Source: Epiperipatus broadwayi (Eukaryota; Onychophora; Udeonychophora; Euonychophora; Peripatidae). Taken from it: 64,000 nt of DNA. The notes under the pieces were generated by a model. It worked only from the letters and a program-made list of their open reading frames with translations, searched no databases and was not told where the DNA came from. The DNA lies in contig JAQFVV010000321.1 in NCBI GenBank assembly GCA_028023455.1, forward strand, positions 122,001-186,000. The letters run 5' to 3'. Below, in pieces: positions 38,158-50,352 of this stretch. The translations under genes were made by a program, and so were the position numbers. The stretch's first letter is position 1, and each line of letters begins with the position of its first letter.

Positions 38158-38866
38158 TGCTACATGTGTGTGTATGTGCATGTATAGAAAAAAATACGTT
38201 TAACCAATAATAAAAATAAATGTAAAACTAACGGATCGCTAATTGTGTTTTGTAAATAATTAAATGATATATTAGCGCTAAACTATAAAGTAATTTATCA
38301 AGAAGGATTGGATAATGTAAACAAAGCCATTGCTTAGAATAGACAATGTTAAAGGCGTGACATTATCTAATCAGGGATCCTATAAGAACTAAAGAGATGA
38401 CCACCACGCGGACAGTGGATGGCCAATGAAGGGAGGCTACTCCAAAATAAAGGCGTGACAAGTAATGGATCTAATATTGAACTGAGAGAGGACACTTGCT
38501 AAGTGAAGTGCTTGAAAGGTAGATGTGCCATTTCCTCGGGTGCTCCAGTCAGCTCCTTTGCTTCACCTAGCCTTGCGGAGAGGTTTACCTCCGGACGTGC
38601 CAAAGTAAACCTAGGGAACTATAACAGGTCGTACCGATCTTTTTATTATTTTACTCTGCCTTCGGGCCCCTTATTTATATATAATAATATTAGCGTGTAT
38701 ATATTATTCGTACTTTGTATATATTAATAGTGATTAACATATATATAAACCTTTAAATAAATCTTCGTTATTTAAACCTACTTGCCGGGCTGCCTCATTA
38801 ATTATTTTATATTGTGTTATTGATAGTTGCAATCCAGCGAGCAATAGAGTGCTGCTGGACACTGAA
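38158..38866 (+). repeat. 3' LTR of Gypsy element (709 bp)
   Basis: This copy has the same length as the 5' LTR and is about 99.3% identical (5 differences counted by eye in 709). It is followed by CAATA (38867-38871), the second target duplicate, and then unique intron sequence running to the splice donor at 39103. Confidence 0.96.
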
Positions 38867-39103
38867 CAATATAACACACAGAGATAACATGTTGTTATTT
38901 GATACATTAATGTACTATGCAATAAATTATTATCTCTTGGGAAGAGACATCATATTGAGAAAAAAATATGAAAAACATGTTTTAAATTTAATCTAATGAT
39001 AAAGAATATCTAATACAATACATTATTTACCTTTCATTTTTATCATAACAATAAAAAACATTCTTTAATAAATATAATTATTTTTTAAAAAAGTTTTATT
39101 TAC

Positions 39104-39366
39104 CTGAGTAAAAGGATATATTTCTTTTCTGAGAATATTTTGAGCATCTTTCAAAGTCATTTTTTCTTTCCAAGTAAAAGATTCTAAAATAGATTCATAA
39201 TTGTCAGGCCCATGAATAAATGACTCGTTTAAATATTCCACACTTCCATTATGATGAAGAACTACTGGAACAGATGGACTTGTAGAGTTGAGAAGCATTA
39301 AAGGCATAAATCCAATGTCAACTTCCATATTCTCATTTTCTCCAGGACCATTTAACCACTCCATAT
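39104..39366 (-). CDS. SELENON: Selenoprotein N, exon d
   Basis: This 263-bp exon has acceptor GCTTTATAG and donor GTAAAT (39103-39098). It completes Asp of VDMEW and then reads MEWLNGPGENENMEVDIGFM, followed later by SVPVVLHHNGSVEYL and EIYPFTQ. Human has DMEWLYGASE.SNMEVDIGYIP and ends the block with YPFKK. It ends on a codon boundary, so it joins the selenocysteine exon at 28373-28582 in phase 0. An antisense Ty3/Gypsy element ends only 232 bp beyond the donor (its TSD ends at 38871), so this donor sits close to a young transposon. Confidence 0.96.
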
Positions 39367-39476
39367 CTATAAAGCAAATCATGAATTATATTCCAATTAT
39401 TTTAAAGAGATCAATAGTTTTAATGTTTTTTTTTAAAAATTGTATATAAATGTATTACATAATTATATAAATATTA

Positions 39477-39914
39477 TTAAATATAAAAGTACAAAACTCT
39501 CCATACAGTAATGCCACTTAGTGCAAGCCAGAATAATCAATGGATGCAGGAAGGTTTGTGCATAAAATCCCTATCTAGTGCCTACTCATTCAATACCCCC
39601 AGACCAGTTTCTAGCTTGTGGCTTTCATCAGTGAGGAGCTTAGTTGCAGTGCTCTCAGATCCGAGGCTCCTCACTGATTGCTTTCAGATCCAAGGCTCCT
39701 CACTGATGAAAGCCACAAACTAGAAATTAGTCTGAGGATATTGGATGAATAGGCAATAGATAGATATTTTGTGCACAAACCTTCCTGCATCCATGGATTA
39801 CTCTGGCTTGCATTAAGTAGTGCTACTATATGGAGTTTTGCCTCTATGAAAAACAGCTTGTGTAAGTATAAAGAATGGTGATCATGTGATGTTTGATGGT
39901 TAAATATAAAAGTA
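39477..39914 (+). mobile_element. Hairpin retroposon, copy with 15-bp TSD
   Basis: The element 39492-39899 lies between exact 15-bp duplicates of TTAAATATAAAAGTA (39477-39491, 39900-39914). Its left arm begins near CAAAACTCTCCATACAGT and runs through ATCAATGGATGCAGGAAGG and AGTTTCTAGCTTGTGGCTTT. The right arm is the reverse complement, ending ...TATGGAGTTTTGCCTC. An asymmetric tail with GGTGATCATGTGATGTTT follows. Target-site duplication of this length is typical of target-primed retroposons (SINE/LINE), not of DNA transposons. No poly-A and no clear pol III boxes were seen. Confidence 0.85.
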
Positions 39915-40967
39915 TATATAATATAATGAAACTGGTGTAAAATTTATGCTTATGTTTACACTAATCATTAATGATACAAATTAAAAATTAAGATTTAGAC
40001 AGCTTTCAATATATCCACCATCCACAATAAAACATATTTTAAATTTATCTTACCTTAAGATAGATGTCCATTATAATTGTTTCAACTAATAATTGGTCAA
40101 TATAATATATATTGTTATGGTATAAAAATATGAAAAGAATGGGAAGAAAGACTTTAATATGCTCCATGAATTGAGACACCAAATTGTAATGGTATAAAAA
40201 TGCATAGTTCACAATCAAACTCTCAATTGAAAATGACAAATTGTAATAGACCAAAATATCAAATGCTAAAATTATAATGAAACAAATTGTGCAATTTTCA
40301 ACTTATTTGATATACCCTGCAACTGGCATAAAATTAAAATGATATAACAAAATGAACACCAACACTTCAAATGGCCCTACAAATTACAGTTTCCAAATCA
40401 TAACCATATAGAATAGATAAATGACTCTTATTTAATGACCTCACAAATATGACTAGAAAATTGTAATAGATTATCTTTTAATCAACAAAACCTAAATATT
40501 AAACACTAAATTATAGCTAACTATAATATGCATTGTAATAATAAAGATTCATTTTAAATAAAATGATTATTAGAAGCTTACCATTTAAATTAACCATAGA
40601 CTACATTAATGAACTTCAAATTTAAACAAACTAAACTGTTCTAGTTAGTATAACCAAATATCAATCTCAATGCATACAACTGTCAATTTTATAACTATAT
40701 AAAATTATTATCTTTCTAATCAAATAATAAGTTATCATAATAAATATTCTTTAAGTAATAATTTAAAATTACATATTAGTATCTAATTATACCAACCTCT
40801 ATTTGCTTTGAATGTATTAAAATATTTAGGCTTTATAAATTATTAAACAAGCTCAACTATGAATTTTACCCAAGATTACCTATTATATATAACTGCTAAA
40901 TCTTTTGATCAGTAACCAAATATCTAAGCGTAATAAATCACTTCATCTATTATAATATAAAATATGT

Positions 40968-42609
40968 ACTTCTTGATATTCATCATCATCATAATCAACT
41001 ATTATCAATCCACTGCAGGACAAAGGTCTCTCCCAAGTTTAATCCATCTTCTCCGATCTTTAGCTTCTCTACTCCACATCACCCCTGTACACTTTTTTAT
41101 TTCATCAATCCATCTCACATGTGGTTTCTTTCTCGGTCTTTTACAATCTCTTGGAATCCAGTTTAAGATTTCAATTGTCCAACTAATATCATCTCTTCTA
41201 TCAATATGTCATGCCCAATTCCCTTCAATCTTTTAATTTTTTCAATGAGATCAGTAACACCTGTTTGTTCTCTTACCCATACATTGCGTTGTCAATCTCT
41301 TTTTGTTACTCCCAACATGCATCTCTCCATACTTCTTTGAGTGGTCTAAAGTCTCTGTATAGATCTTCTATTAAGTGTCCAAGTCTCAGATTTATAAGTA
41401 AGAAATGATAAAACACATTTGTTAAAAACCTTCCTTTTCAAACACATTGGCATATTTCCTTTTAGTATCAAGTAATTTCTACCAAAAGCACTTCGAAGAA
41501 TCAAGTTTAATTCTATGATTAATTTGATCCATTATGTTTCCATATGTATTAATAATCTGACCAAGGTATTTGTAACTGTTAACTACTTCTAATTCATCAT
41601 AATCAATCTTTATTTTCATATTTTGAGCAAATCGATTAAACATTACTTTAGTCTTTTTAACATTTATTTTTAATCCTAATTTCATCTGATAACTCCTCCA
41701 ACATTTCCTGCAGTTCTGAAGAATTATTTACAAAAACAACTACATCATCTGCAAAATCTAAATGACTTAAATAATCTCCATTTACTTTCATTCCTTTAGT
41801 TTCCCATTTTAATTCACAAAATACTTCTTGCAGCACTGCTGTAAAAAGTTTTGGAGATATGGAGTCACCTTATCTTACACCCTTCTCAATGTTGACTTTC
41901 CTAGTATCATTATGTAATCTAATTGTTGCTGATGAATTTTTATAAATATTCTTTAAAATATGACAATATCCTGGATCTATACCTTGATGATCCAATGCTT
42001 TAATCACTGATGAAATGTTTAAAGAATCAAATGACTTTTCATAATCTACAAATCCAAAACATAATGGCAACTCATATTCATTTGTCCTTTCTATAACTTC
42101 TCTCAGTACCTGGATATGATCTACTGTACTAAACCTACTTTTAAATCCAGCTTGTTCTCTTGGTTGGTGGAAATCCAATGTTCTCTGTAGACGAGTTATA
42201 ATTATCTTAGTAAAAATTTTGTATAAAACTGATAAAAGGCTGATAGGTCTGTAATTTCTAATATCTTCTTTATCACCTTTTTTAAATATTAATATTATTA
42301 CTGCATTCTTCCAATCATCTGGTACATCTTTATTATTTAGACATTTGGTATATAACTTTGCTAAAAAAAATTATGTTTCTTCACCTGCTTCTTTTAATAT
42401 ATCAATTATAATTCCATCATTACCTGGAGCTTTTCCTTTCTTCATACATTTAATTGCATGTCTCACTTTTTCATTTAAAATTCTGGGCAATTCAGAAGAT
42501 CAAATAGATATAGGAGATACTTTTTAGTTATTACTATATAATTCTTGATAAAAGTCTTCCACTCATTTCATGATGTCATCTCTCTTTTTAGTAATAACTT
42601 CTTGATATT
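40968..42609 (-). mobile_element. 5'-truncated RTE-like LINE with 13-bp TSD
   Basis: The insert 40981-42596 lies between identical 13-bp repeats ACTTCTTGATATT (40968-40980, 42597-42609). On the minus strand it encodes, in order, KKGKAPGNDGI, NYRPISLLS, REQAGFKSRFSTVDH, CFGFVDYEKSFDS, SATIRLHNDTRKVN, GDSISPKLFTAVLQE and the catalytic FADD, then YKYLGQ and a C-terminus ending near CPAVD. The 3' end is a short (ATG)n run abutting the TSD, as in RTE elements, rather than poly-A. A few stops and frameshifts break it, so it is a dead copy. The endonuclease half is missing because of 5' truncation. Confidence 0.92.
41479..42500 (-). pseudogene. RTE-like reverse transcriptase (broken)
   Basis: This is the RT core of the LINE. 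The segment 42178-41870 holds the fingers/palm blocks QAGFKSRFSTVDHIQVL and FVDYEKSFDSLN. It reaches an in-frame stop at about 41870, just where GDSISPKLFTA begins. The catalytic LDFADDVVVF block lies near 41760, and MKLGLKINVKKTKVMF with SYKYLGQI follows at 41685-41479. Upstream, IILIFKKGD and NYRPISLLS lie near 42240-42310. Confidence 0.9.
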
Positions 42610-42720
42610 ACTGAATACTAATTCATTATATTAATTGCTTCTAAGTCAAATAATAGTAATAATATATTTTGAATAAATATAAAAAAAGTAACATATAATG
42701 ATATCTGAACTTATTAATCC

Positions 42721-42806
42721 ATTCGTTAATTCTATTTTATAATTATTTAATGTAATAACTGTAATTCGTTAATTCTATTTTATAATTATTTAATGTAATA
42801 ACTGTA
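42721..42806. repeat. 43-bp tandem duplication
   Basis: Two copies of a unit beginning ATTCGTTAATTCTATTTTAT start at 42721 and 42764. Confidence 0.9.
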
Positions 42807-44623
42807 ATATATAAATCAATATATAATCATTAAATATTAAAATTACATTAGTCAATAACTAATTAAAATGATTACTGAATCAGGTAGATTCGTTTAACTG
42901 AATTAATATTTATTGATAAATATAAAAATAATAAATAAATGATAAAATATCTTTAAAATACATTCCAGTTAAATATCGTGAAGTATATCCTTCATCCAAA
43001 TTATTATCCAGAATAATAAGTACTTTCACAGCAAAGATTTGCCTATTTTATGTCTAATATATAATATAAAAAATTCATGTAACATGAAAATGTTGTTGCA
43101 TACACATAATTTAAAATACAAGAAAGCTAATGATAATTATATAATATTTTCAAAATAATATAAATTAAAACAATAGATATGTTTATTTGTCTAGCTTACT
43201 TACAAAATATAATATTAAGAAATAATTGTTTCAATGCAATCATTTAAGTTTTCAATACTGGTAACTTGCATATTGAAGATAATATGTGATCAACAAACAA
43301 ACACATCATATTTCAAACTAAAATTATAAACTATTAAAATTTAGAAAGTAATCTTTAAAATTTAAATTAGGATTTAACTTTCTTCTATTTTATATATATA
43401 TATGAACAAACAATTTACCAACTTACAAGATAATAACCAATAATATAGTATGGATAAGTAAGTATATATGACTTGAATCTATTGTTCTATGTAAAAGTAT
43501 TCTAAAGAAACACAATAGTTCAAATGTTCATCCCATGAGCTTCGAAAAATTCAATATGATTTATTAATCTAGTCAATGTAGGATATATTATGAATAGTTA
43601 TCCAAATGTTATTAAATTCCCAATATACTCAAAGTATTATTTTATCCTCCTTGGTATAATAAAACATTTGGTATTGTAAATACCATTATATACAAGCAAC
43701 TCTGGCCTCCATTTATAACATAGGCCAACCATAAGTCAATTGATTCAAATCCTATATTGAAATAATCGCTCACCATTGTAAAATGATATCCTTAAGTAGA
43801 AACAATTCACATATATAGCAGCATATTATTAATTTCAATGTTTAATAATCAAAACATTTTGCTTATCTGTGACAATCATTTTTCAGCAGAGAAACATTAA
43901 AATAAATTTGAATTTAAAGGTTTTCTTTCTCCTTCTCCTGACAAGTGCTTTTAAAAACCAGCTGGTTTCCTGAACAAATATATTCCTTTTCTACTCCATT
44001 ATTTTTTAATTATCAAATAAACACTTATAAAATAAAATATATAAAACTGTTCACACTTGTTTCAATGAGAGTCAAAATATTAGATAGCAATTTTGAATTG
44101 TTTAGTCTTATTTATACTTTTGCAATAATTGATATCATATTCATCATTGAAATGCTTGTTCTTCTTTCGAATATTAAATTCAGATTCATCCTGTATTCCA
44201 AAACCAAAATTTATTTTACAATAATTAAAATAATAAAAACATAAAATATTTCACAATGATTATACAAAAAAAAATATTTACATCTTGAAAATACACGATA
44301 TTCTTTAACTTAGTACAAATCAAAATAATTTAAATTACATTTTCATAACATTGCATTGGAAACATATACTTTGTGCATATTATTTGAATTTAAACATTAC
44401 ACATATAATGTAAACATAAAAATGTTCACATTCAGAATATTAAATATACATTTGTAATGTTTGTGACATACTAATTATGATTGCAGTAAACAAAAATAAA
44501 AAGAATAAAGAAATATTAATAAATTTTATGAAATTTATAAATTTTATTATTTACATGTGTTCCTTTTAAATGAATAAAATTAATTTATTAATTTATATCA
44601 TAATAATACTACATTCTATCTCC

Positions 44624-44856
44624 TAACATTTTGTTATTAAAACAGGCAAAACTCTCTATACATATTGCCACTCAATGCAAGCCTCATCAGTAGGCAATAG
44701 ATGGGGATTTTATGCCCAAGCCTTCTGGCATCCATTGATTACTCTGGCTTGCATTGAGTGGCAATACGTATAGAGGCTTTTGCCTGTTTTAATAAAAATT
44801 ATAAGCAAGCATTAGAAATGGTGATCATGTGATGTTTATTAGCTTAACATTTTGTT
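44624..44856 (+). mobile_element. Hairpin retroposon, copy with 12-bp TSD
   Basis: The element 44636-44844 lies between duplicates of TAACATTTTGTT (44624-44635, 44845-44856). It is the shortest hairpin form: AACAGGCAAAACTCTCTATA at the left end and its inverse before GCCTGTTTTAATA at the right. The tail ATAAGCAAGCATTAGAAATG then runs into GGTGATCATGTGATG. Confidence 0.85.
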
Positions 44857-45235
44857 GTCATAGCAACCGTTTCAACACTCTCCATATTAATGCATAACAA
44901 TTTAATACTATTTAGAAAATACAAAAAAATATACTTTTTTAATGCTTGATCTTATATCATATACTGAAATTAACCTCAATTTCAGTAGGTACAATATATA
45001 ACATCAGTTACATTGTATATATATAATAAATAGAGCCACTTGTAATAATGTGCATTGATGAAAAAAATCATCTTAGTAGTAAGTGATAATTATATTAACT
45101 CTTTCAAATCAAATGTATTAAATTTGAAAACTAACGTAATAATATCTACAATAAGGATTAATTATTTTCTTCATTATTATACATATTTATTAGTATCCTA
45201 TTTATTCCATATTAAACAATGACTTATCATTGATT

Positions 45236-45252
45236 ATATGTGTGTGTGTGTG
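45236..45252. repeat. (TG)n microsatellite
   Basis: A run of TG dinucleotides. Another lies at 49-62, and many (TA)n tracts occur (for example near 8228, 12357, 27168 and 28305). Confidence 0.85.
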
Positions 45253-46229
45253 GTCAACCAAATCTTTCAAATTTGCTATGCATTTTTTTAAAGGTTTTGC
45301 AAATCCTGAGTTGTCATCTTGTAACAAATGTTTAAGATCGATCTTTTTTAATAAATATGTATTTCACAGACCAAACTGAAGCTCAACAGGTCAGCTAAGT
45401 ACAATATGAACATTCACATAGATAATCACAAATAATGTGATTTTGATACTTGAATGCTTTTAACATCAATTTTATACCTTGCAATGGAATGTTTCTGCTA
45501 ATTTTGTATAAGCTTATCATAAATCATACTGATATTCCATTAAAATAATACCGACCACAGAATAATGTTAATGATCAAATCCGTTATCATTTCATATGCA
45601 TCTGTACTGCAATTAAAACTTTTAGTGGCAAGAAGTACATTTTTAGAATTTATCATTCATTTATATTCCAATTACATATTAATTGAGAGTCATCTGATGG
45701 AGGCAGCTTTATTTATACGTAAATAAGACAAATCCTACTTCAAAGAACATCATCTTCAAGATTGAAGAGCTATCCTTGCAGTCTTCATTTTGACTCTTCC
45801 ACATACCCAACATTAAAATTTTTCCTCTATTAGCACCTGTAATTTTTAGGTAAGTGTTAAGTATAAACACTTAGAATCTCATATGCATAATTATTTTTAC
45901 ACAAACAAATGCATACCATAGATATGATACATATGTTATGAATAACAATGACAATTTATTAATAGAAGAAGCCAAATATGTTAAAGCTATCATATCAAAG
46001 GTGTTAAATACACATGACTTAATGATTGTCACAAAGTTGTGATTATGGTGTTTTACTTTAATTTTATGTTACACTATTTCTATTGTCTAGTTAAGTGTTA
46101 AATATTTTTTTAGAGAAAAAATCAAATTTAATTTATATATATATATTTAAATGTTAGTAAAAGCACAGATTAGTATAGAATACAATATAAATGGTATTAT
46201 TTTTCTTTCTACTTCAGGAATGTTGGTCT

Positions 46230-46370
46230 AGCCAGCATAGGAACTAAACTAATGACTTTAAGATTCAGGCATATTGATTTATGTAATACCCTAATTGGTC
46301 GAGTGACACTTTAGATTCAATATTCACAAATCTAAAAGTCACTCATTCAATTCCTATGCTAATTCTGTTA
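46230..46370 (+). repeat. Possible tRNA-related repeat
   Basis: TGGTCGAGTGACAC looks like an A box and CATTCAATTCCTATGC like a decayed B box. The outer bases AGCATAGGAACT and the inverse ATTCCTATGCT pair. Confidence 0.3.
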
Positions 46371-48309
46371 TCAATAATCAAGCCAGCAACATGTGAAAAG
46401 GAGAAAACAAAATACCACTCAAACATTGTACTTCATGCTAACCTATATGGTATTATTAACAATAGAATGTATCTGAAAATATATGTAAAGTTTAAATTTT
46501 TCTAAAAAACATTTAACAAACTAAATAATGAAAATATTTCAATGCATAACTACACACAAGGCTAAAGTATATATATTCAACAGATATATATACCTACTCT
46601 TCTTTCATTCAAAACCTTAGTATCCAATAATTTATACTGAATTACAATTACATTAAATATATGTTTAATGTATTTTCTTTCATAACATGACACAACATAA
46701 ATAACACATTATCAAAAATAGACTGATTCATGTGGAAAATATAAAATTCATTCCCTTCACAAAATTTTATTAGTCTCAAATAAGAAGAAAATATTTCACT
46801 CTTTTTCATGCAATAAGCTTATATGAAGAGGAATAAAATTCAATTTTTCTGGATAAACTCTCTTGCTTAAAATTTACAAAAAAGTAAAAAAAACCCTTCA
46901 CATTAACCTCCGTGCTCTTAACCTAAAATTATGTGAGATAGAAACATACATTTAAATATTAAAGAAATAAATCAAAACTTTTAATGAAATCTAACCCTAA
47001 ATTAGGTTTTTTAAATTTAAAACTGACTTAGGATTTTGTAACATGTCATTATATAATTGAAGCTGGTCTTTAATACATTTGAAGGTTGATTAATATTGAA
47101 ATGTTCCAAAATCGATCTAAAACATGGTCAAAATTTTCCAGTCAGATCCTTGTATAGTTAATCCATTAAACTAGATATATTGTTTCAAAATCAACTGTTA
47201 TACTAGGTTTTTAGTTGCATTTTTGCAAAATTTAGCCCAAATCAACATATCAGCCTCTCTGAGAAACTATATGATGTGAGAATGATGAATAATATTTCTG
47301 ATATACTTAATTTGATATATTTATAAAAGAAGTTGGACAAACCATCAAAAACATTTTTCACATTTATGAGAAAATAAAATACAAGTGTAAAAACATGCTT
47401 TTATAATGGTTTTTGATTTTAAGATGAAAATCTATGACCGTGATAAAAAATATCACAACTTTAAAAGAATAAAATGACAGATAGTTGTTGTTAATAATTG
47501 TAGCCCAAAAAAACAAAATCTACAATGATACAAATTACTATGAAAGTCAGCCAACTTGAATATCTGATTGTCTATCAAAACAATCTATTGTGAACTTCAC
47601 AAGAACATTTATGGTCAGGCTAGTATTTCAGTATCATTATTTATAAATAATATGGCATTTAAGGCATGATGCCATGAGTATAACAATTAGATATATAATA
47701 GAAATAATGTATTAATATCAGATAAATTATCACTTTTTTGTAATTACTTCTTTTGGAATTTTAGAAGAAAAACACACCAAGTAGCCTGTTACCTCTTAAT
47801 AATGACATATTTGCAATATTTCTTCAAAAAAGGTGATCTATAAAAAAATAGGGAATGACTATTCCGTAATACACTGATTCTTCTGATTTCATTGACTAAC
47901 ATCTGCTTTGGCTAATGGTCTTACAGAATTCAGAGATACAAGAGCTATAATTAAATTTTGTCTATTATAAATATAAATATATCATACATCCTGCACTTAA
48001 AATTACCTAATTGATGTGTAAATTAATAACAAACAATTATGTGTCAAGAAATACCACATTTTTTTTTTTTTGTTTTGAAGTCAAAGATAAAAGGCAATAA
48101 ACTCACTAATCTAAGTGAATTATGCACCAGCCAATCTGTATTTATTAGCCATGTAAACTCATATGATAATAACATAATGACAAGAACATGATGAAATGGA
48201 CATTAAAAATTTGTCCCATTTAGTTTTTTTAAATCTCAGAAACCTATTGTAAATTCTTTCAGTTAACAATGAACTCCCTTTGTGGCTGCTCATATATATA
48301 TATGTATGT

Positions 48310-48630
48310 AATATTAGAAAATCCAGTAATTAATTAATTTGGAATTTATCATTAAATCCAGTAATTAAAATTTGTTAAAAAGAACAAAAAATATAAACGT
48401 CACTTAAGAGCGCTTTCAACTATCCTTGTAGTCTTTGTCAACTAATACTTTGAAAGGTCAACTTTCCCAGAATTCCATGATCTTAATGTTTACTGCCTGC
48501 CTATTGATTAAGTTGACCTTTCAAAGTATTTGTTGACAAAGACGACAAGGATAGTTGAAAGCGCTCCTAAGTGATATTTATATATTTTTGTTCTTTTTAA
48601 CAAATTTTAATTACTGTATTTTCTAATATT
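48310..48630. mobile_element. 320-bp palindromic element
   Basis: Ends AATATTAGAAAATCCAGTAA and the inverse of TTACTGTATTTTCTAATATT bracket long arms with GAGCGCTTTCAACTATCCTTG and CTTTGAAAGGTCAACTT blocks inverted. A 60-base loop lies near 48470-48510. Confidence 0.8.
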
Positions 48631-49628
48631 TATTTATAAGTTTATGTATATTATTTTGAAGAAATACAGACATCAATTCGTAGTATATATATCTTAGACT
48701 AAATTATATATAACCATGTTAGTGAATTTTAGCACTCACTTTCTTGCATGCAAGACTTACAATTAGTAAAAACTATTCAGCATAAAAAGTATATCTTTCT
48801 TACTCTACACAACTGTGTTTCAAATAATAAATAAATTCTCATCAAATGTACTGAAGATTTAAACATTTCTAACTGCAATAGAAGAGCTATATAACTCCTT
48901 AACATTAAGACTTTTTGTATTTTATGATGTGAATTTTACAATCATAATTAAATATCATATCCAAATCAGCTTCTACTTTAAACATATACTATGGAACAAT
49001 AATTTATATTTGATTTACAATCTTTATTATGGTTAGGATATATTTACTATTCAAAACATAATTATGCAGCATAAAAAATGTTCTATTTTTTTTTTTTTCG
49101 CAATAAATAATATTTATCAATTTTAAGATATGCCTGGAACAGAACTGAGATTTACTCACATGATTAAATATAATCTGGCATGTGACTATTAATTACTTAT
49201 TTAATTTCTATATAATGTTCAACAAGATGTGTAAACATTATAACTAATAAAAAAATTGATTCTATCTTCTATAACATATATATAATATTATGAAGATGAT
49301 TTAGATAAAGACTTGTTTATAAAATCCTCATTACAAAATAAGGGATTAACAAAACAATTATTAACATAAAAAGCAGAATTGCTATTCTAGCATGTTTATT
49401 ATAGGTTTTTAAAACTCCGATACACTTGAAGAATACACAATCATTATTTGAATCATAATTATTTAGTCCAAAAAAAGTGTTTTTATATTAGATTATCATG
49501 CCTGCAAAAATTGTTATAAGAAAATGTCATTAGAACATGATATAAATTATAAGTAATAATTCCATATTTTAATATTATCATATCAAATAATATATTTTTA
49601 TATCTAAAAATTAAAATCAATGACTTAC

Positions 49629-49780
49629 CAACATTAAGACTTCTGTCATTAGGAACATACATTTGAAAAAAGTGAATTTTAGAAAAATCTCTAGAAAATA
49701 TTATATTTCCAGTAAATTGAGCAGGTGTGAACCAAAATGGATATAATGGTGGATCATTTAATTGATATTCTGCATGAATT
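49629..49780 (-). CDS. SELENON: Selenoprotein N, exon c
   Basis: This 152-bp exon lies between acceptor TTGCAG and donor GTAAGTCA (49628-49621). Its first base completes an Arg codon split across the previous junction, and its last base (G) opens an Asp codon completed by the exon at 39104-39366. The translation holds IHAEYQLNDPP, YPFWFTPAQFTGNI and YVPNDRSLNV. These match the highly conserved SELENON core (human RIHAEFQL, PFWF.PAQFTGHI, VPNHRSLNVDMEW). The intron on its 3' side is about 10 kb and carries several repeat insertions; the intron on its 5' side is about 5 kb. Confidence 0.96.
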
Positions 49781-49910
49781 CTGCAATATATATATATAAA
49801 ATCATTATTATTACTATGAAAAAAAAAAGAACAGCAATGCCAATAGTATATATCTTCTATAGCAACAAGGTAATATAAATTTTTGTAAATTTACTATACT
49901 AATTTTTATA

Positions 49911-50352
49911 AGAATACCAAACTCTCCATACAGTAGGACCACCAAGTACAAACCTTCATAATCAATGGATGCAGGAAGGTTTGTGCATAAAATCCCTCTC
50001 TAGTACTTACTCATCCAACATCCACAGACTAGTTTCTAGCTTGTGGCTTTTATCAGTGAGAAGCCTTGGATTTGAGAGCACTGCATCTACATCTGAGAAT
50101 CTAATGCAATCTTCCAGCAGCTACCTAAGATTTAAATGCAGTGCTCTCAAATCCAAGACTCCTTACTGATGAAAACCACAAACTAGAAACTAATTTGGGG
50201 ATGTTTGATGAGTAGGTACTGGATAGGAATTTTATGCACAAACCTTACTTCATCTATTAAGAGGCTTGCACTTGATGGCACTAATATATGGAGAGTTTGG
50301 TACTCTTATTAACAGCATGATTAAGCATATAAAATGGTAATCATGTGATATA
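49911..50352 (+). mobile_element. Hairpin retroposon copy
   Basis: The arms CCAAACTCTCCATACAGTAG (49917-49936) and ...CTAATATATGGAGAGTTTGG (50282-50301) are inverted. The interior repeats the family's GCAGTGCTCTCAAATCCAAG block, and the tail has GGTAATCATGTGATAT. A TSD is suggested by AATTTTTAT/AATTTTATT at the edges but is not exact. Confidence 0.75.

Larger units (their letters stand above)
33433..38871 (+). mobile_element. Young Ty3/Gypsy LTR retrotransposon with TSDs
   Basis: The element spans 33438-38866 and is flanked by the 5-bp target duplication CAATA (33433-33437 and 38867-38871). It has two 709-bp LTRs, a primer site, gag, zinc-knuckle, protease, RT, RNase H and integrase regions in Gypsy order, and a purine tract before the 3' LTR. 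No envelope-like ORF is seen. Only five substitutions and no indels separate the LTRs, so the insertion is recent. The coding region is nevertheless broken at several points, which suggests that this copy is not autonomous unless some breaks are assembly errors at homopolymers. It sits antisense in the SELENON intron. Confidence 0.97.
28583..39103 (-). other. SELENON intron d-e
   Basis: This intron of 10.5 kb holds the 330-bp repeat cluster (29830-30930), two hairpin-family relics (31350-32225), a LINE tail (32460-32720) and the young Gypsy element (33438-38866). No host exon was seen. Confidence 0.88.
39367..49628 (-). other. SELENON intron c-d
   Basis: This intron of 10.3 kb holds hairpin elements at 39492-39899 and 44636-44844, an RTE-like LINE (40981-42596), a 43-bp tandem duplication (42721-42806), a possible tRNA-derived SINE (46230-46370) and a palindrome (48310-48630). 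The stretches 42810-44620 and 44860-46200 are A+T-rich with nothing that I recognise. Confidence 0.88.

Noticed and set aside
43945-44244. 99-codon plus-strand open frame
   Set aside because: Hydrophobic, A+T-driven composition with no recognisable domain or splice context; likely chance.
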